64,000 nt of DNA from Pontivivens ytuae (GCF_015679265.1 NZ_CP064942.1:2708001-2772000); one strand, 5' to 3'; positions 23,335 to 33,003 are shown, counted from the first letter of the stretch. Program-made: numbers and translations. The notes: generated by a model not told the origin, from the sequence alone.

Positions 23335-24534
23335 TCACGCGGCTTGCTCCTGCGCCGGGGCAGCCGCGTCGGGGCCCATCCCGGTCCACCAAAGATCCCC
23401 GCCGACGAGACGGCCGAGCATCAGTGGCATCGGCGGGATCAGACTCAGCGGCATCATGACACGATCGCGAAGGATCGGCAGCACCCGGCTCTCGGACTGG
23501 TAGAATGGGGTGAAGATCGCGCTCATCCCTTGATAGAGCGCAACGTGCAGTGCGCGGGCCCGCGCATGGCGGCGGAGGGCGGCATCGACCGCATGGCCCT
23601 CCAGCGCCTTGGCCAGCACGGCGGCATCGACGAGCGCCATGTTGGCCCCCTGACCAAGCTGCGGGCTCGCCCGATGCGCGGCATCGCCGATATGCACCAG
23701 CTCCCGCGCCGCCACCCGGCGCAGGGACCCGTGGCGGTAGCGGGCGAAGGTGAGGTCGTCATGGGTCGTGATCCCGGCGGCAAGCTCCGCGAATTCGGGC
23801 CACAGCGCCGCGACCTCCATGTGCCAGTCGGCCAGCGGCGTCGCCCGCCAGGCCGCCTCCGCCGTCTGCGGCAACGACCAGAAGATCGTCGCCTGCGGCC
23901 CCGCGCGCCCGGGCACCCGGCCCACCGGCAGCACACCCAGCATCTTCGACGCACGGCGATAGCGCTGGCGCAGCACCGGAGGCAGCCCTTCCGCGGGGAC
24001 CGTGCCCCAGAGCGCACCGAACGACAGCACCCGCCCGAACTCCGGCGACAGGGCGGAGCGGGCACCGCCTGCGTTCACGATCAGATCGAAGGGACCACTC
24101 CGCCCGCCGCCCGCGAGCTCCAGCCGCCGCCCCGGCGCCTCCGTCACGCCGACAACCTCGGCCCCGGTCACGATCTCGACCCCGGCCGCGCGCGCCGCGC
24201 CATGCAGCGCCTCGAACAGCGTCGCGCGATGCAGCGCGAGCCCGAACCGCCCGGCCCCCGCACCGTCGTAGCGCACGTCGAGCACCCGGCGCGCGCCGCG
24301 CACCTCATGCCCCAGCATCCGCTCGATCCTCACACCCGCGGCCAGCAGCTCCTCCAGCACGCCGAGGCGCGCCAACACCCGCTGCCCTACCGGCTGGATG
24401 ACGAGGCCCGATCCCACAGGCCCAGCCGCCTCGAACCGCTCATGGATGACGACCCGCACGCCCTGCCGCGCCAGCAAGGTGCCGAGCGCGAGCCCGCCGA
24501 CCCCGCAGCCCACGATTCCCACAGTGATCCCCAC
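23335..24534 (-). CDS. FAD-dependent monooxygenase (PHBH fold)
   Basis: A 399-residue flavoprotein. The FAD-binding [17 protein letters not shown] lies at residues 5-21, the DG-type motif around residue 155 ([15 protein letters not shown]), and [22 protein letters not shown] near residue 280. These place it with aromatic ring hydroxylases and related oxidoreductases. The substrate is unknown. The GTG start is chosen because the Rossmann strand begins at residue 5; upstream in-frame sequence lies within a repeat element. Confidence 0.83.
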   Translation of the reverse strand: MGITVGIVGCGVGGLALGTLLARQGVRVVIHERFEAAGPVGSGLVIQPVGQRVLARLGVLEELLAAGVRIERMLGHEVRGARRVLDVRYDGAGAGRFGLALHRATLFEALHGAARAAGVEIVTGAEVVGVTEAPGRRLELAGGGRSGPFDLIVNAGGARSALSPEFGRVLSFGALWGTVPAEGLPPVLRQRYRRASKMLGVLPVGRVPGRAGPQATIFWSLPQTAEAAWRATPLADWHMEVAALWPEFAELAAGITTHDDLTFARYRHGSLRRVAARELVHIGDAAHRASPQLGQGANMALVDAAVLAKALEGHAVDAALRRHARARALHVALYQGMSAIFTPFYQSESRVLPILRDRVMMPLSLIPPMPLMLGRLVGGDLWWTGMGPDAAAPAQEQAA

Positions 24535-24544
24535 GGCCCCACGC

Positions 24545-24576
24545 CCCTTCTTCCTTGTGCAAATATCCGCGGGGTC
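24545..24576 (-). repeat. GATATTT/GAAGG intergenic element, copy C
   Basis: On the minus strand it reads CCGCGGATATTTGCACAAGG followed by AAGAAGG, located just upstream of the monooxygenase start in the pheS divergent gap. Confidence 0.55.
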
Positions 24577-24665
24577 CGGGGCAGCCGCCCCGGTCCACCG
24601 CCCGCAATCTTGCAATCGGCCCGCCATGTGATACCCCGCTCCCACCGATCCGACGAGGCTTTCCG

Positions 24666-25748
24666 ATGACCGATCTCGACACGCTCCGCGCCACCTGGCT
24701 CTCCCGCATCACAGACGCCTCCGACGAGGCCGCGCTGGAGGACACGCGCGTCGCCGCGCTGGGCAAGAAGGGCGAGGTCAGCCTCAAGATGCGCGAGCTC
24801 GGCAAGATGAGCCCGGAGGAGCGGCAGACCGCCGGCCCCGCGCTCAACGCCCTGAAGAACGAGCTCAATTCCGCCCTCATCGCCCGCAAGGCCGCGCTGG
24901 CCGACGCCGCCCTCGAGGAGCGCCTGAAGACCGAGTGGATGGATGTGAGCGCCGCGCCCCGGCCCGCGCAATCCGGCACGCTTCACCCGATCTCCCAGGT
25001 CAGCGAGGAGGTCATCGCGATCTTCGCCGATCTCGGCTATACGGTCTCCGAAGGCCCGCAGATCGAGACCGACTGGTACAATTTCGACGCGCTCAACATC
25101 CCCGGCCACCATCCCGCGCGGGCAGAGATGGACACCTTCTACATGAAGCGGGGCGAGGGCGATAACCGTCCGCCCCACGTGCTGCGCACGCACACCTCGC
25201 CGGTGCAGATCCGCGCGATGCAGGAGCATGGCGCGCCCATCCGCACGATCTGCCCGGGGCGCGTCTACCGCGCCGACTACGACCAGACCCACACGCCGAT
25301 GTTCCACCAGGTCGAGGGGCTCGCCATCGACCGCGACATCTCCATGGCGAACCTCAAGTGGACGCTGGAGGAGTTCTGCCGCGCCTTCTTCGAGGTGGAC
25401 GGGGTCGAGCTGCGCTTCCGCGCTTCGCACTTCCCCTTCACCGAACCCTCGGCCGAGGTCGACATCCGCTGCTCTTGGGCTGGCGGCCAGCTCAAGATCG
25501 GCGAGGGCGACGACTGGCTGGAGATCCTCGGGTCCGGCATGGTCCACCCCAAGGTGTTGGAGGCCGGCGGCATCGACCCCGACCAGTGGCAGGGCTTCGC
25601 CTTCGGCATGGGCATCGACCGCATCGCGATGCTGAAATATGGCATCCCCGACCTGCGCGCCTTCTTCGACAGCGACTTGCGCTGGCTGCGCCACTACGGC
25701 TTCGCGGCGCTCGACGTCCCCAGCGTACAGGGCGGGTTGAGTCGTTGA
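24666..25748 (+). CDS. pheS: Phenylalanine--tRNA ligase alpha subunit
   Basis: A 360-residue class II synthetase subunit. An N-terminal coiled coil (about residues 1-100) is followed by [19 protein letters not shown], the motif 2 region [22 protein letters not shown] (about residue 200), and motif 3 [18 protein letters not shown] (about residue 316). It charges tRNA-Phe with PheT. The stop overlaps the TTG start of a low-GC DUF2513 gene; pheT follows only 2.5 kb later. Confidence 0.97.
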   Translation: MTDLDTLRATWLSRITDASDEAALEDTRVAALGKKGEVSLKMRELGKMSPEERQTAGPALNALKNELNSALIARKAALADAALEERLKTEWMDVSAAPRPAQSGTLHPISQVSEEVIAIFADLGYTVSEGPQIETDWYNFDALNIPGHHPARAEMDTFYMKRGEGDNRPPHVLRTHTSPVQIRAMQEHGAPIRTICPGRVYRADYDQTHTPMFHQVEGLAIDRDISMANLKWTLEEFCRAFFEVDGVELRFRASHFPFTEPSAEVDIRCSWAGGQLKIGEGDDWLEILGSGMVHPKVLEAGGIDPDQWQGFAFGMGIDRIAMLKYGIPDLRAFFDSDLRWLRHYGFAALDVPSVQGGLSR

Positions 25749-26086
25749 AGAGAGACGAGGACTATCTTCGCGAGCTTTTGACAGAGTTTGAGTCGAGCAG
25801 CGATTTTATCGTGCTTTCTTCGCTGACGCTTGGTGCTAGTTTGGAAGAAAAGAAGCGTTACTATCATATAGAGCTTCTTTGTGATGCTGGTTTGATGCTT
25901 CCAGTTGGTGAGACCAGCTACCGCCTTACTAGTCAGGGTCATGATTTTTTAGAAGCAGTGCGCTCGGAGAGCAGATGGTCTAAGATCAAGCATCGGGCGG
26001 GATCTGTGACGCTGCCCATACTTTATGACGTGTCTGTTGCTTTGCTTAAGGAAGAAGTGCGCAATCGCCTCGGAGGCGAGTGGTGA
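25745..26086 (+). CDS. DUF2513 family protein, low GC, probably acquired
   Basis: A 113-residue protein of the DUF2513 type, starting [12 protein letters not shown] with TYR-rich middle [14 protein letters not shown] and the family's [12 protein letters not shown] block (about residue 65), then [19 protein letters not shown] winged-helix fold is likely. The TTG start overlaps the pheS stop in TTGA. My hand count gives roughly 49% GC, against about 70% around it, with codons such as TTT, CTT and AGT. DUF2513 genes often sit in phage or plasmid regions, so this looks like a single transferred gene. Confidence 0.8.
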   Translation: MKRDEDYLRELLTEFESSSDFIVLSSLTLGASLEEKKRYYHIELLCDAGLMLPVGETSYRLTSQGHDFLEAVRSESRWSKIKHRAGSVTLPILYDVSVALLKEEVRNRLGGEW

Positions 26087-26508
26087 GAAACGACTGTAAT
26101 ACAATTGAGAAGCTCTCCGCCCGCTATCCCGGCGCCATCACCTTCACCATGGGCGACAGCCGCATGCTCTGCGACAGGCTGATCGCGCTGGTCCGCGCCG
26201 GCAAGAAGCGGGCGACATGCGGGCCGCTTGCCGATTACGAAGCCGGCAAGGACGACGTGCCCGTGGTTGGCCGTCGAGACATCGCGCTCGACTGGGATGG
26301 CAACCCGGTCTTCGTGATCGAGACCCTGCACACCGAGCAGATCCGCTTCTGCGACGTGCCCGAGGAGCTGGCGCTGGCCGAGGGTGAGGACGAGACGCTG
26401 GAGGGCTGGCGCGCCGGTCATGCGGAGTACTTCAAGCGCAATGGTGGGTTCGATCCCGAGATGATGCTGGTCTTCGAACGCTTTCGCCTCGTCGAGGATC
26501 TCGCCTGA
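26083..26508 (+). CDS. ASCH domain protein
   Basis: A 141-residue ASCH (ASC-1 homology) protein. The stretch GAITFTMGDSRMLCDRLIALVRAGKKRATCGPL (residues about 17-49) with KKRATCG and the following VVGRRDIALDWDGNPVFVIETL are characteristic. The fold is PUA-like and may bind RNA or modified nucleosides. The GTG is chosen after GGAGG. The first eight codons are as AT-rich as the preceding gene, suggesting its native start was replaced when that gene arrived. Confidence 0.85.
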   Translation: MRNDCNTIEKLSARYPGAITFTMGDSRMLCDRLIALVRAGKKRATCGPLADYEAGKDDVPVVGRRDIALDWDGNPVFVIETLHTEQIRFCDVPEELALAEGEDETLEGWRAGHAEYFKRNGGFDPEMMLVFERFRLVEDLA

Positions 26509-26572
26509 GGCGTCCCGCCGCGCGACCCTCTGGTGAATTGCGGCTGGCAGGGCGACGCGTTCTTTTCGCGGC

Positions 26573-26755
26573 ATGTCTAGCTTGCGTCGCCTCTGGTTTA
26601 TCGTGCTCGCCCTGATGGTGGTGGGCGGTCATATCGCCATGCTCACATCGGACCGGATGCCCTTCGACGTCGCGCTCAGGCTCACGCTGGTCAACGCGGC
26701 GATCTGGGCGGTCCTGCTGTTGCCGCTCCTGCTCTTCGCACTCCTGCGCCGTTAA
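26573..26755 (+). CDS. Small two-helix membrane protein, unknown
   Basis: A 60-residue protein with helices at about residues 8-25 and 38-57 and basic ends (SSLRRLW, LLRR). No strong SD is seen. Similar small proteins accompany pheS-pheT in other Rhodobacterales, as far as I recall. Function unknown. Confidence 0.5.
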   Translation: MSSLRRLWFIVLALMVVGGHIAMLTSDRMPFDVALRLTLVNAAIWAVLLLPLLLFALLRR

Positions 26756-26817
26756 CGCCATTGCAACCGCTTCGTGCGACGAGGGACGGAGCGGAGCATC
26801 GGCGGCAAGGGCATTTC

Positions 26818-27540
26818 ATGCGTGACACGACGGAAGAGGACGTCTTTCACGCCCCCATGGGGGACCGGATGCTGCGCGTCGGCCTCTGCCGTGGCCGTGC
26901 GCTCCTCTGCGCCAACATCGCCCTCACCGCCGCCACTGCCGACAGTGAGGAGGAACGACAGGCCCTGCGCGACGGTTATGACATGCAGGTGCAGGAGATC
27001 CGGGCCTCCCTCGACGAACTGCTGCCGGAGGCCGAGCGCGACGACCACACCGGTGAGCTGCGCGGCGACATCCAGGTGATCCGCTCCGTCCTTCGGCGGC
27101 TGGAGGACGCGACGGCGCGCAGCGGCTCGCTCAGCATGTCGCGCAAGACCGCCGTCGCCCTCTCGGACGCGATCTGGCACCAGTTCTCGCCCGCGATCAG
27201 CAAGCTCATCAACCGGCTGGGGGAGGAGGAGGCGCGGGCCGCCAGCCAACGGCTTGAGACCGCGGGCCAGATGCGCAGCGCCGTGGACGGCATCATGGTC
27301 GAGATCGAGCAGGTCGGCCTGCAGGTCCGCCTCATCGCGCTCAACGCTTCGGTCGAGGCGGCGCGCGCCGGCGGCGCGTCGGGCCGCAGCTTCGGCGTGA
27401 TCGCCGAGGAAATCCGCGCCCTCGCCGACACCACCAACCGCCTTGCGCGCGATGCCCGCCAGCATGTCGACCGGCTCGACGCCGCGATGGGCAATGCGCG
27501 GGGCCGCTCCGCCCCCGACACGTCATCAGAGGTCGCATGA
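26818..27540 (+). CDS. Soluble mini methyl-accepting chemotaxis-like protein 1
   Basis: A 240-residue helical protein without membrane segments or HAMP. Residues about 165-205 match the hairpin tip of chemoreceptors: EQVGLQVRLIALNASVEAARAGGASGRSFGVIAEEIRALAD. The rest (DNA-binding not evident) is Arg/Glu-rich helix. It would be a cytoplasmic, truncated receptor or a scaffold for CheA/CheW-type partners; no che genes lie in the window. ATGA overlap with its paralogue. Confidence 0.75.
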   Translation: MRDTTEEDVFHAPMGDRMLRVGLCRGRALLCANIALTAATADSEEERQALRDGYDMQVQEIRASLDELLPEAERDDHTGELRGDIQVIRSVLRRLEDATARSGSLSMSRKTAVALSDAIWHQFSPAISKLINRLGEEEARAASQRLETAGQMRSAVDGIMVEIEQVGLQVRLIALNASVEAARAGGASGRSFGVIAEEIRALADTTNRLARDARQHVDRLDAAMGNARGRSAPDTSSEVA

Positions 27541-28271
27541 ACAGTCCCGCACCCATCGCCACGCGGCCTGGTGGCACCGGCACGCACCGGATCTTCCAGA
27601 AGGATCCGTTCAGTTCGGAGGTCGACAGCACCGGCGCGCTCACCCGCCTCGGCACGGTCCGCGGCCTCTCGCTAAACCTCGGGGCGCTTGCTATCCAGTA
27701 CGCCACGGCTTCGGCGGAGGAGGCCGACGGCCTCACCCCCCTGATGCGGGAGATGCTGGACCGCGCCCTCGACGGCGGCGCCGTGGTCGACGGCGACGAG
27801 GTGGCGACCCTCGACCAGCGCGCCGACGCACCAGCCAACGTGATCCGCTCCTTCCTGCGCGACCTGCGCGGCCTGTTGTCCGGACAGGTCCGGATCGACC
27901 GCCCCACCGCGGTCGAGATCGCGCGCCGCTCGCGCGAGGATGTCGTGCCCGCCGTCTACGACCTCCTCAACCTGATGGCCGAGCGCAACCGCGCCGCCGC
28001 CGACGAGCGGATACAGGAGATCGAGCGCAACCGCGCGACCATCGACGGCCTCGTCGGCCAGCTCGAACAGATTGGCCTGCAGGTGCGCCTCATCGCGCTC
28101 AACGCCTCGGTCGAGGCCGCGCGGGCGGGCGGCGAGGCCGGGCGCAGCTTCGGCGTCATCTCCGACGAGATCCGCGCCCTGGCCGAGACGGCGACCCGCC
28201 TGATTGGCGAGACGAAGGACCGGCTCAGCCCCGGCTCCGCCCCCCTTTCGCGGCGGGAGGCGATGCGCTAG
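27537..28271 (+). CDS. Soluble mini methyl-accepting chemotaxis-like protein 2
   Basis: A 244-residue paralogue of the preceding protein. The tip EQIGLQVRLIALNASVEAARAGGEAGRSFGVISDEIRALAE (about residues 181-222) is almost identical, whereas the N-terminal 150 residues differ. No transmembrane segment. The tandem arrangement, co-translated by ATGA, suggests a hetero-oligomer. pheT follows after 31 bp. Confidence 0.75.
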   Translation: MNSPAPIATRPGGTGTHRIFQKDPFSSEVDSTGALTRLGTVRGLSLNLGALAIQYATASAEEADGLTPLMREMLDRALDGGAVVDGDEVATLDQRADAPANVIRSFLRDLRGLLSGQVRIDRPTAVEIARRSREDVVPAVYDLLNLMAERNRAAADERIQEIERNRATIDGLVGQLEQIGLQVRLIALNASVEAARAGGEAGRSFGVISDEIRALAETATRLIGETKDRLSPGSAPLSRREAMR

Positions 28272-28302
28272 ACGGTCCTCCGACGACGAAGGAGGCCGTG
28301 CC

Positions 28303-30771
28303 GTGAAATTCACCCTCAACTGGCTCAAGGATCACCTCGACACCGAGGCGACGCTGGACGAGATCCTTTACGCCCTCACCGATCTGGGGCTGGAGGTCGA
28401 GGGCGTGGAAAATCCCGAGGACCGGCTCGGCGCCTTCCGCATCGGCTATGTCCAGTCGGCAGAGAAGCACCCCGACGCCGACCGTCTGCGCGTCTGCATG
28501 GTCGAGACCGCCGACGGTACGCAGCAGATCATCTGCGGCGCGCCCAATGCGCGTGCCGGCATCAAGGTCGTCGTCGCTCAGCCCGGCGACTACGTCCCGG
28601 GCATCGACACCACCATCCAGGTTGGCAAGATCCGCGGCGTCGAGAGCCACGGCATGATGGCCTCCGAGCGCGAGCTGGAGCTCTCGGACGAGCATGACGG
28701 CATCATCGAGCTGGGCGAGGACGCGCAGGTCGGCCAGCGCTTCATCGATTATGCGGGCCTCAACGACCCGGTGATCGAGATCGCGATCACCCCCAACCGC
28801 CCCGACGCGCTGGGCGTGCGCGGCATCGCCCGCGACCTCGCCGCCCGTGGCCTCGGTACGCTGAAACAGGCCGATATCCCGGCGGTCCCCGGCCAGTATG
28901 ACAGCCCGATCAAGGTGTACCTCGCCCCCGAGGTCGCGGATGAGGCCTGCCCGCTCTTCCTCGGCCGCCACATCCGCGGCGTGACCAACGGCCCAAGCCC
29001 GAAATGGATGCAGCAGCGCCTGATCGCCATCGGCCTGCGCCCGATCTCCGCGCTCGTCGATATCACCAACTACGTCACCTACGACCGCGGCCGCCCGCTC
29101 CATGTCTTCGACGCGGACAAGGTGACGGGCGACATCACCGTGCGCTTCGCGAAGGACGGCGAGACGCTGACGGCCCTCGACGGGAAGGACTACGCGCTCG
29201 CGGACGGCATGACCGTGATCGCGGACGAGGCAGGACCTGAGGGGATCGGCGGCATCATGGGCGGTGAGCTCTCGGGCTGCACCGAGACGACCACCAACGT
29301 CTACTTGGAAGCGGCCTGGTTCGACCCGATCCGCACGGCGAATACAGGCCGCGCGCTCAAGATCAACTCCGACGCCCGCTACCGGTTCGAGCGCGGCGCG
29401 GACCCTGCCTTCACCCCCGATGGGATGGAGCTCGGCACCCGCCTGATCCTCGATCTCTGTGGCGGCGAGGCCTCCGAGGTCGTGCAGGCCGGTGAGGTGC
29501 CCGACACCGCCCGCCGCTACATCCTGCGGCCCGAGCGGGTCGTGAGCCTTGTCGGCATGGAGATCCCGCGCGCCGAACAGATCCGCATTCTCGAAGCGCT
29601 CGGTTTCGACTGCGCCGAGCCCGGCACCGTGGCGAAGGCCATGGCGGCCCTCAGTCCGGTCGCCCCCCTCGCCGAGGCGGGTGAGATCAGCGTCGGCGTC
29701 CCCTCCTGGCGCCCCGACGTGCAGGGCGAGGCCGACCTGGTCGAAGAGGTCGCTCGCGTCGCCTCCCTCACCAAGCTCGAAGGCAAGCCGATGCGCCGCG
29801 CGAAGCCCGGCGTCGCGAAGCCCGTGCTCACTCCGATGCAGACCCGGACCGCCAGCGCGCGGCGCACGATCGCGGGCCTCGGCTACAATGAGTGCGTGAC
29901 CTATTCCTTCATCCAGGCGGACCATGCGGCGCTCTTCGGTGGCGGGACGGACGCGACGGAGGTCGCGAACCCGATCAGCTCCGAGATGAGCCACATGCGG
30001 CCCACCCTCCTGCCCGGCCTGATGAACGCCGCCGCTCGTAACCAAGCACGCGGTTTCGCCGATCTCGCGCTCTTCGAGGTCGGCATGGCCTTCCCCGGCG
30101 GCGAGCCGGGTGAGGAGAAGCTGCTCGCCACCGGCATCCGCGTCGGCCAGACCGCGCCGCGCAACGCCCACGGCACCCGGCGGCCCGTCGATCTGTACGA
30201 CGTGAAGGCGGATGCCGAGGCGCTGCTTGCCACCCTCGGCGCACCGGTCGAGCGGTTGATGCCGATGCGCAGCGCGCCCGAATGGTACCATCCGGGCCGC
30301 TCTGCTGTGCTCGGCCTTGGCCCGAAGAACCCGCTCGCGGTTTTCGGCGAGCTGCACCCGCGCGTGGTCGAGGCGCTGGACCTGAAGGGGCCTGCCATGG
30401 CCTTCACCGTCTTCCTCGCCAACATCCCGTTCCCGAAGCGGAAGTCGGCGACCCGGCCCGCGCTGACGCTGGCCGATTTGCAGGCGGTCGAACGCGACTT
30501 CGCCTTCATCGTCGATGCGGACCTGGAAACCGACAAGCTGGTGCGGGCGGCCAAGGGCGCCGACAAGGCGTTGATCGAGGCGGTCAGCGTCTTCGACGTC
30601 TTCGCTGGTGAGCGGGCCGAGGCGCAGATGGGCGCGGGCAAGAAATCCGTCGCCATCGCGGTGCGGCTGCAACCGACCGAGGCGACCCTGACCGACAAGG
30701 AGATCGAGGCGGTCGGCGAAAAGGTCGTCGCTGCGGTGAAGAAAGCGACCGGCGGAGAGCTGCGCGCCTGA
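28303..30771 (+). CDS. pheT: Phenylalanine--tRNA ligase beta subunit
   Basis: An 822-residue subunit. Domain order is normal: N-terminal MKFTLNWLKDHLD, tRNA-binding OB fold (residues about 40-150, KHPDADRLRVCMV and CGAPNARAG), B3/B4 editing region with PNRPDALGVRGIARDLA, B5 domain, a catalytic-like core and the C-terminal ferredoxin-fold anticodon-binding FDX-ACB domain (LQAVERDFAFIVD). The GTG start follows GGAGG with 7-nt spacing. Confidence 0.97.
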   Translation: MKFTLNWLKDHLDTEATLDEILYALTDLGLEVEGVENPEDRLGAFRIGYVQSAEKHPDADRLRVCMVETADGTQQIICGAPNARAGIKVVVAQPGDYVPGIDTTIQVGKIRGVESHGMMASERELELSDEHDGIIELGEDAQVGQRFIDYAGLNDPVIEIAITPNRPDALGVRGIARDLAARGLGTLKQADIPAVPGQYDSPIKVYLAPEVADEACPLFLGRHIRGVTNGPSPKWMQQRLIAIGLRPISALVDITNYVTYDRGRPLHVFDADKVTGDITVRFAKDGETLTALDGKDYALADGMTVIADEAGPEGIGGIMGGELSGCTETTTNVYLEAAWFDPIRTANTGRALKINSDARYRFERGADPAFTPDGMELGTRLILDLCGGEASEVVQAGEVPDTARRYILRPERVVSLVGMEIPRAEQIRILEALGFDCAEPGTVAKAMAALSPVAPLAEAGEISVGVPSWRPDVQGEADLVEEVARVASLTKLEGKPMRRAKPGVAKPVLTPMQTRTASARRTIAGLGYNECVTYSFIQADHAALFGGGTDATEVANPISSEMSHMRPTLLPGLMNAAARNQARGFADLALFEVGMAFPGGEPGEEKLLATGIRVGQTAPRNAHGTRRPVDLYDVKADAEALLATLGAPVERLMPMRSAPEWYHPGRSAVLGLGPKNPLAVFGELHPRVVEALDLKGPAMAFTVFLANIPFPKRKSATRPALTLADLQAVERDFAFIVDADLETDKLVRAAKGADKALIEAVSVFDVFAGERAEAQMGAGKKSVAIAVRLQPTEATLTDKEIEAVGEKVVAAVKKATGGELRA

Positions 30772-30781
30772 CGGCGCTAGC

Positions 30782-30815
30782 CGGCCTCCGGCGGGGATAT
30801 TTCGTGAAGAGAGAG
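30782..30815 (+). repeat. GATATTT/GAAGG intergenic element, copy D
   Basis: CGGCCTCCGGCGGGGATATT followed by TCGTGAAGAGAGAG, 10 bp after the pheT stop in sense orientation. It abuts the terminator. Confidence 0.65.
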
Positions 30816-30841
30816 GGCGTTTACCAAGGTTAACGCCCTTT
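30814..30841 (+). terminator. Terminator after pheT
   Basis: AGGGCGTT (30814-30821) and AACGCCCT (30832-30839) form an 8-bp stem with a TTT tail. Confidence 0.65.
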
Positions 30842-30859
30842 CCCGACTGAAACGCTTGG

Positions 30860-30888
30860 CATACGCGCGTCATACGCAAATCATACGC
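30860..30888 (+). repeat. Three phased CATACGC repeats upstream of ytoQ
   Basis: CATACGC occurs at 30860-30866, 30871-30877 and 30882-30888, an exact 11-bp period, about 33 bp before ytoQ. Helical phasing suggests a regulator site. Function unknown. Confidence 0.4.
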
Positions 30889-30920
30889 GCTGTGCACGGG
30901 CCCGAACGGAGTTAACGCGC

Positions 30921-31370
30921 ATGGCCTGGACCGTTTACCTTTCCGGTGAGATCCACACCGACTGGCGGGAGGAGGTGGCTCGCGCTGCCGAGGGGCTGGA
31001 CGTGACCTTTACCGCGCCGGTGACCGATCACGCGGCCTCCGACGATTGCGGCGTGGCCATTCTGGGCGCCGAACCGAACAAGTTCTGGCACGACCACAAG
31101 GGCGCGAAGATCAACGCGATCCGAACCCGCCACGCGATCGAGGAGGCGGACGTGGTCGTCGTCCGCTTCGGTGAGAAGTACCGCCAGTGGAATGCGGCCT
31201 TCGATGCTGGTTACGCCGCGGCCCTCGGCAAGTCCCTCGTCATCCTGCACAATTCCGATCACGCCCACGCGCTGAAGGAGGTGGATGCGGCGGCGAACGC
31301 GGTCTGCGAGACGCCGCGTCAGGTAGCCGAGATCCTGCGCTACGTGCTGACGGGGCGCTTGCCCGGCTAG
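30921..31370 (+). CDS. ytoQ: YtoQ family protein
   Basis: A 149-residue soluble protein with the family opening MAWTVYLSGEIHTDWREE, then ILGAEPNKFWHDHKGAKINAIRTRHAIEEADVVVVRFG (about residues 48-85) and QWNAAFDAGYAAALGKSLVILH. The fold resembles nucleoside 2-deoxyribosyltransferase-like proteins, but the activity is unknown. Stand-alone gene between pheT and the GMC gene. Confidence 0.85.
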   Translation: MAWTVYLSGEIHTDWREEVARAAEGLDVTFTAPVTDHAASDDCGVAILGAEPNKFWHDHKGAKINAIRTRHAIEEADVVVVRFGEKYRQWNAAFDAGYAAALGKSLVILHNSDHAHALKEVDAAANAVCETPRQVAEILRYVLTGRLPG

Positions 31371-31410
31371 TCCCATCCTGCGACCCTCGCGGAAAAACGG
31401 GAGGGGACGG

Positions 31411-33003
31411 ATGGAATTCGACTACGTTATCGTGGGCGGCGGCTCGGCCGGCTGCGTGATGGCCGCGCGCCTCAGCGAGGATCCGGGCATCACGGTCTGC
31501 CTGCTGGAGGCGGGTGGCGAGGGCCGCGACCTCGTGATCCGCGCGCCGCTGGGCATCGCCACCATGATCTCGGGCCGGCCCAAGGTAAACAACTGGGCAC
31601 TGCAGACGGTGCCGCAGAAAAATCTCAACAACCGCAGGGGCTTCCAGCCGCGCGGCAAGGCGCTGGGCGGCTCGTCGGCCATCAACGCGATGTTGTATGT
31701 CCGCGGGCATCCTTCCGATTACGACGACTGGGCCGCGGCGGGCGCCGAGGGCTGGTCGTGGGACGACGTGCTGCCATGGTTTCGGGCCTGCGAACATAAC
31801 TCGCGAGGTGCCGACGATCTGCACGGGGTCGGCGGTCCGCTCGCAGTGAGCGATCAGCAGACACCGCGCGAGATCAGCCACGCCTTTGTCGATGCCGCCG
31901 CCGAGACGCAGCTCCGCCGGACAACAGATTTCAACGGGGCGGAGCAGGAGGGCGCCGGGCTCTTTCAGGTCACGCAGTACTCCGGCAACGAACGGAACGG
32001 AGAGCGCTGTTCGGCCGCGGCCGCCTATCTGCATCCGGTGATGGACCGGCCGAACCTGCATGTGATCACACGCGCACAGGCTGAGCGGGTGGTGTTCGAG
32101 GAGAACCGCGCGGCCGGCGTAACCTACCGAAAAGGCGGGCAGAAAACGGTACGCGCACGGCGCGAGGTGATCCTGAGCGCCGGTGCGTTCGGCTCACCGC
32201 ACCTGCTTCAGCTCTCCGGCATCGGGCCCGGAGCGCGTCTTGCCGAGCACGGGATCGAGGTGTTGCATGACAGCCCGGAGGTCGGCGCCAATCTGCAGGA
32301 CCACCTCGACTTCATCCTCTGCTACAAGTCCGACCGGCCGGTGGGCCTCGGCATCGGCCTCGCGGGGATCACGCAGCTCATCCGCGACAGCCTGCAATGG
32401 CGGCGTGACGGAACCTCGATGATCGCGAGCCCGGGGTCGGAGGCGGGGGCGTTCCTCCGCACTGATCCGGCGCTCAACCGGCCCGACGTGCAGCTCCACT
32501 TCGTGCCCTCAATCATCGACGACCACGCGCGCAAGCTGCACCTGGGCTACGGTTTTTCCTGCCATGCCTGCGTGCTGCGGCCGAAATCGCGCGGAACTGT
32601 CCGGCTCGCCTCGTCCGATCCGCGCAAGGCGCCGGCGATCGATCCGAACTACCTCGACGCGCCGGAGGATCTGGAGGTGCTGATGAAGGGCGTCTCGGCC
32701 ATGCGCCGTATCATGGACGCGCCGCCGCTGCGGACCTATAGCAGCCGGGAGATCTACACCGAGGGCGTCGCCGACGAGGACCTCGTCGAGCACATCCGCG
32801 CCCGCGCCGACACCATCTACCACCCGGTCGGCACGGTGCGCATGGGCGGCCCCGACGCGCCCGCCGACCCCGAGGGCCGCATCCGCGGGGTCGAGGGCCT
32901 GCGGGTCGTCGACGCCTCCCTGATGCCGACGCTAATCGGCGGGAACACCAACGCACCCACCATCATGATGGCGGAAAAGATCGCGACTGGGATGCGGGCT
33001 TAA
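31411..33003 (+). CDS. GMC family FAD oxidoreductase (choline/alcohol dehydrogenase-like)
   Basis: A 530-residue GMC flavoenzyme. DYVIVGGGSAGCVMAARLSED at the N-terminus binds FAD, GKALGGSSAINAMLYVRG (about residue 85) is signature 1, GAFGSPHLLQLSGIG (about residue 260) is signature 2, and the catalytic pair appears as HPVGTVRMG (His near 470) and NTNAPTIMMAEK (Asn near 513). It oxidises a primary alcohol or choline-like substrate. No bet genes are adjacent, so the substrate is open. Stop interlocks with clpS. Confidence 0.9.
   Translation: MEFDYVIVGGGSAGCVMAARLSEDPGITVCLLEAGGEGRDLVIRAPLGIATMISGRPKVNNWALQTVPQKNLNNRRGFQPRGKALGGSSAINAMLYVRGHPSDYDDWAAAGAEGWSWDDVLPWFRACEHNSRGADDLHGVGGPLAVSDQQTPREISHAFVDAAAETQLRRTTDFNGAEQEGAGLFQVTQYSGNERNGERCSAAAAYLHPVMDRPNLHVITRAQAERVVFEENRAAGVTYRKGGQKTVRARREVILSAGAFGSPHLLQLSGIGPGARLAEHGIEVLHDSPEVGANLQDHLDFILCYKSDRPVGLGIGLAGITQLIRDSLQWRRDGTSMIASPGSEAGAFLRTDPALNRPDVQLHFVPSIIDDHARKLHLGYGFSCHACVLRPKSRGTVRLASSDPRKAPAIDPNYLDAPEDLEVLMKGVSAMRRIMDAPPLRTYSSREIYTEGVADEDLVEHIRARADTIYHPVGTVRMGGPDAPADPEGRIRGVEGLRVVDASLMPTLIGGNTNAPTIMMAEKIATGMRA

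Noticed and set aside
25745..26086. Prophage or defence island around DUF2513
   Set aside because: Only this one gene has foreign composition; no integrase, tail or nuclease genes, and the flanks are housekeeping.
30860..30888. Replication origin iterons
   Set aside because: Only three short repeats, no DnaA boxes or rep gene.
28225..30897. 890-residue frame antisense to pheT
   Set aside because: Shadow of pheT; low-complexity composition.
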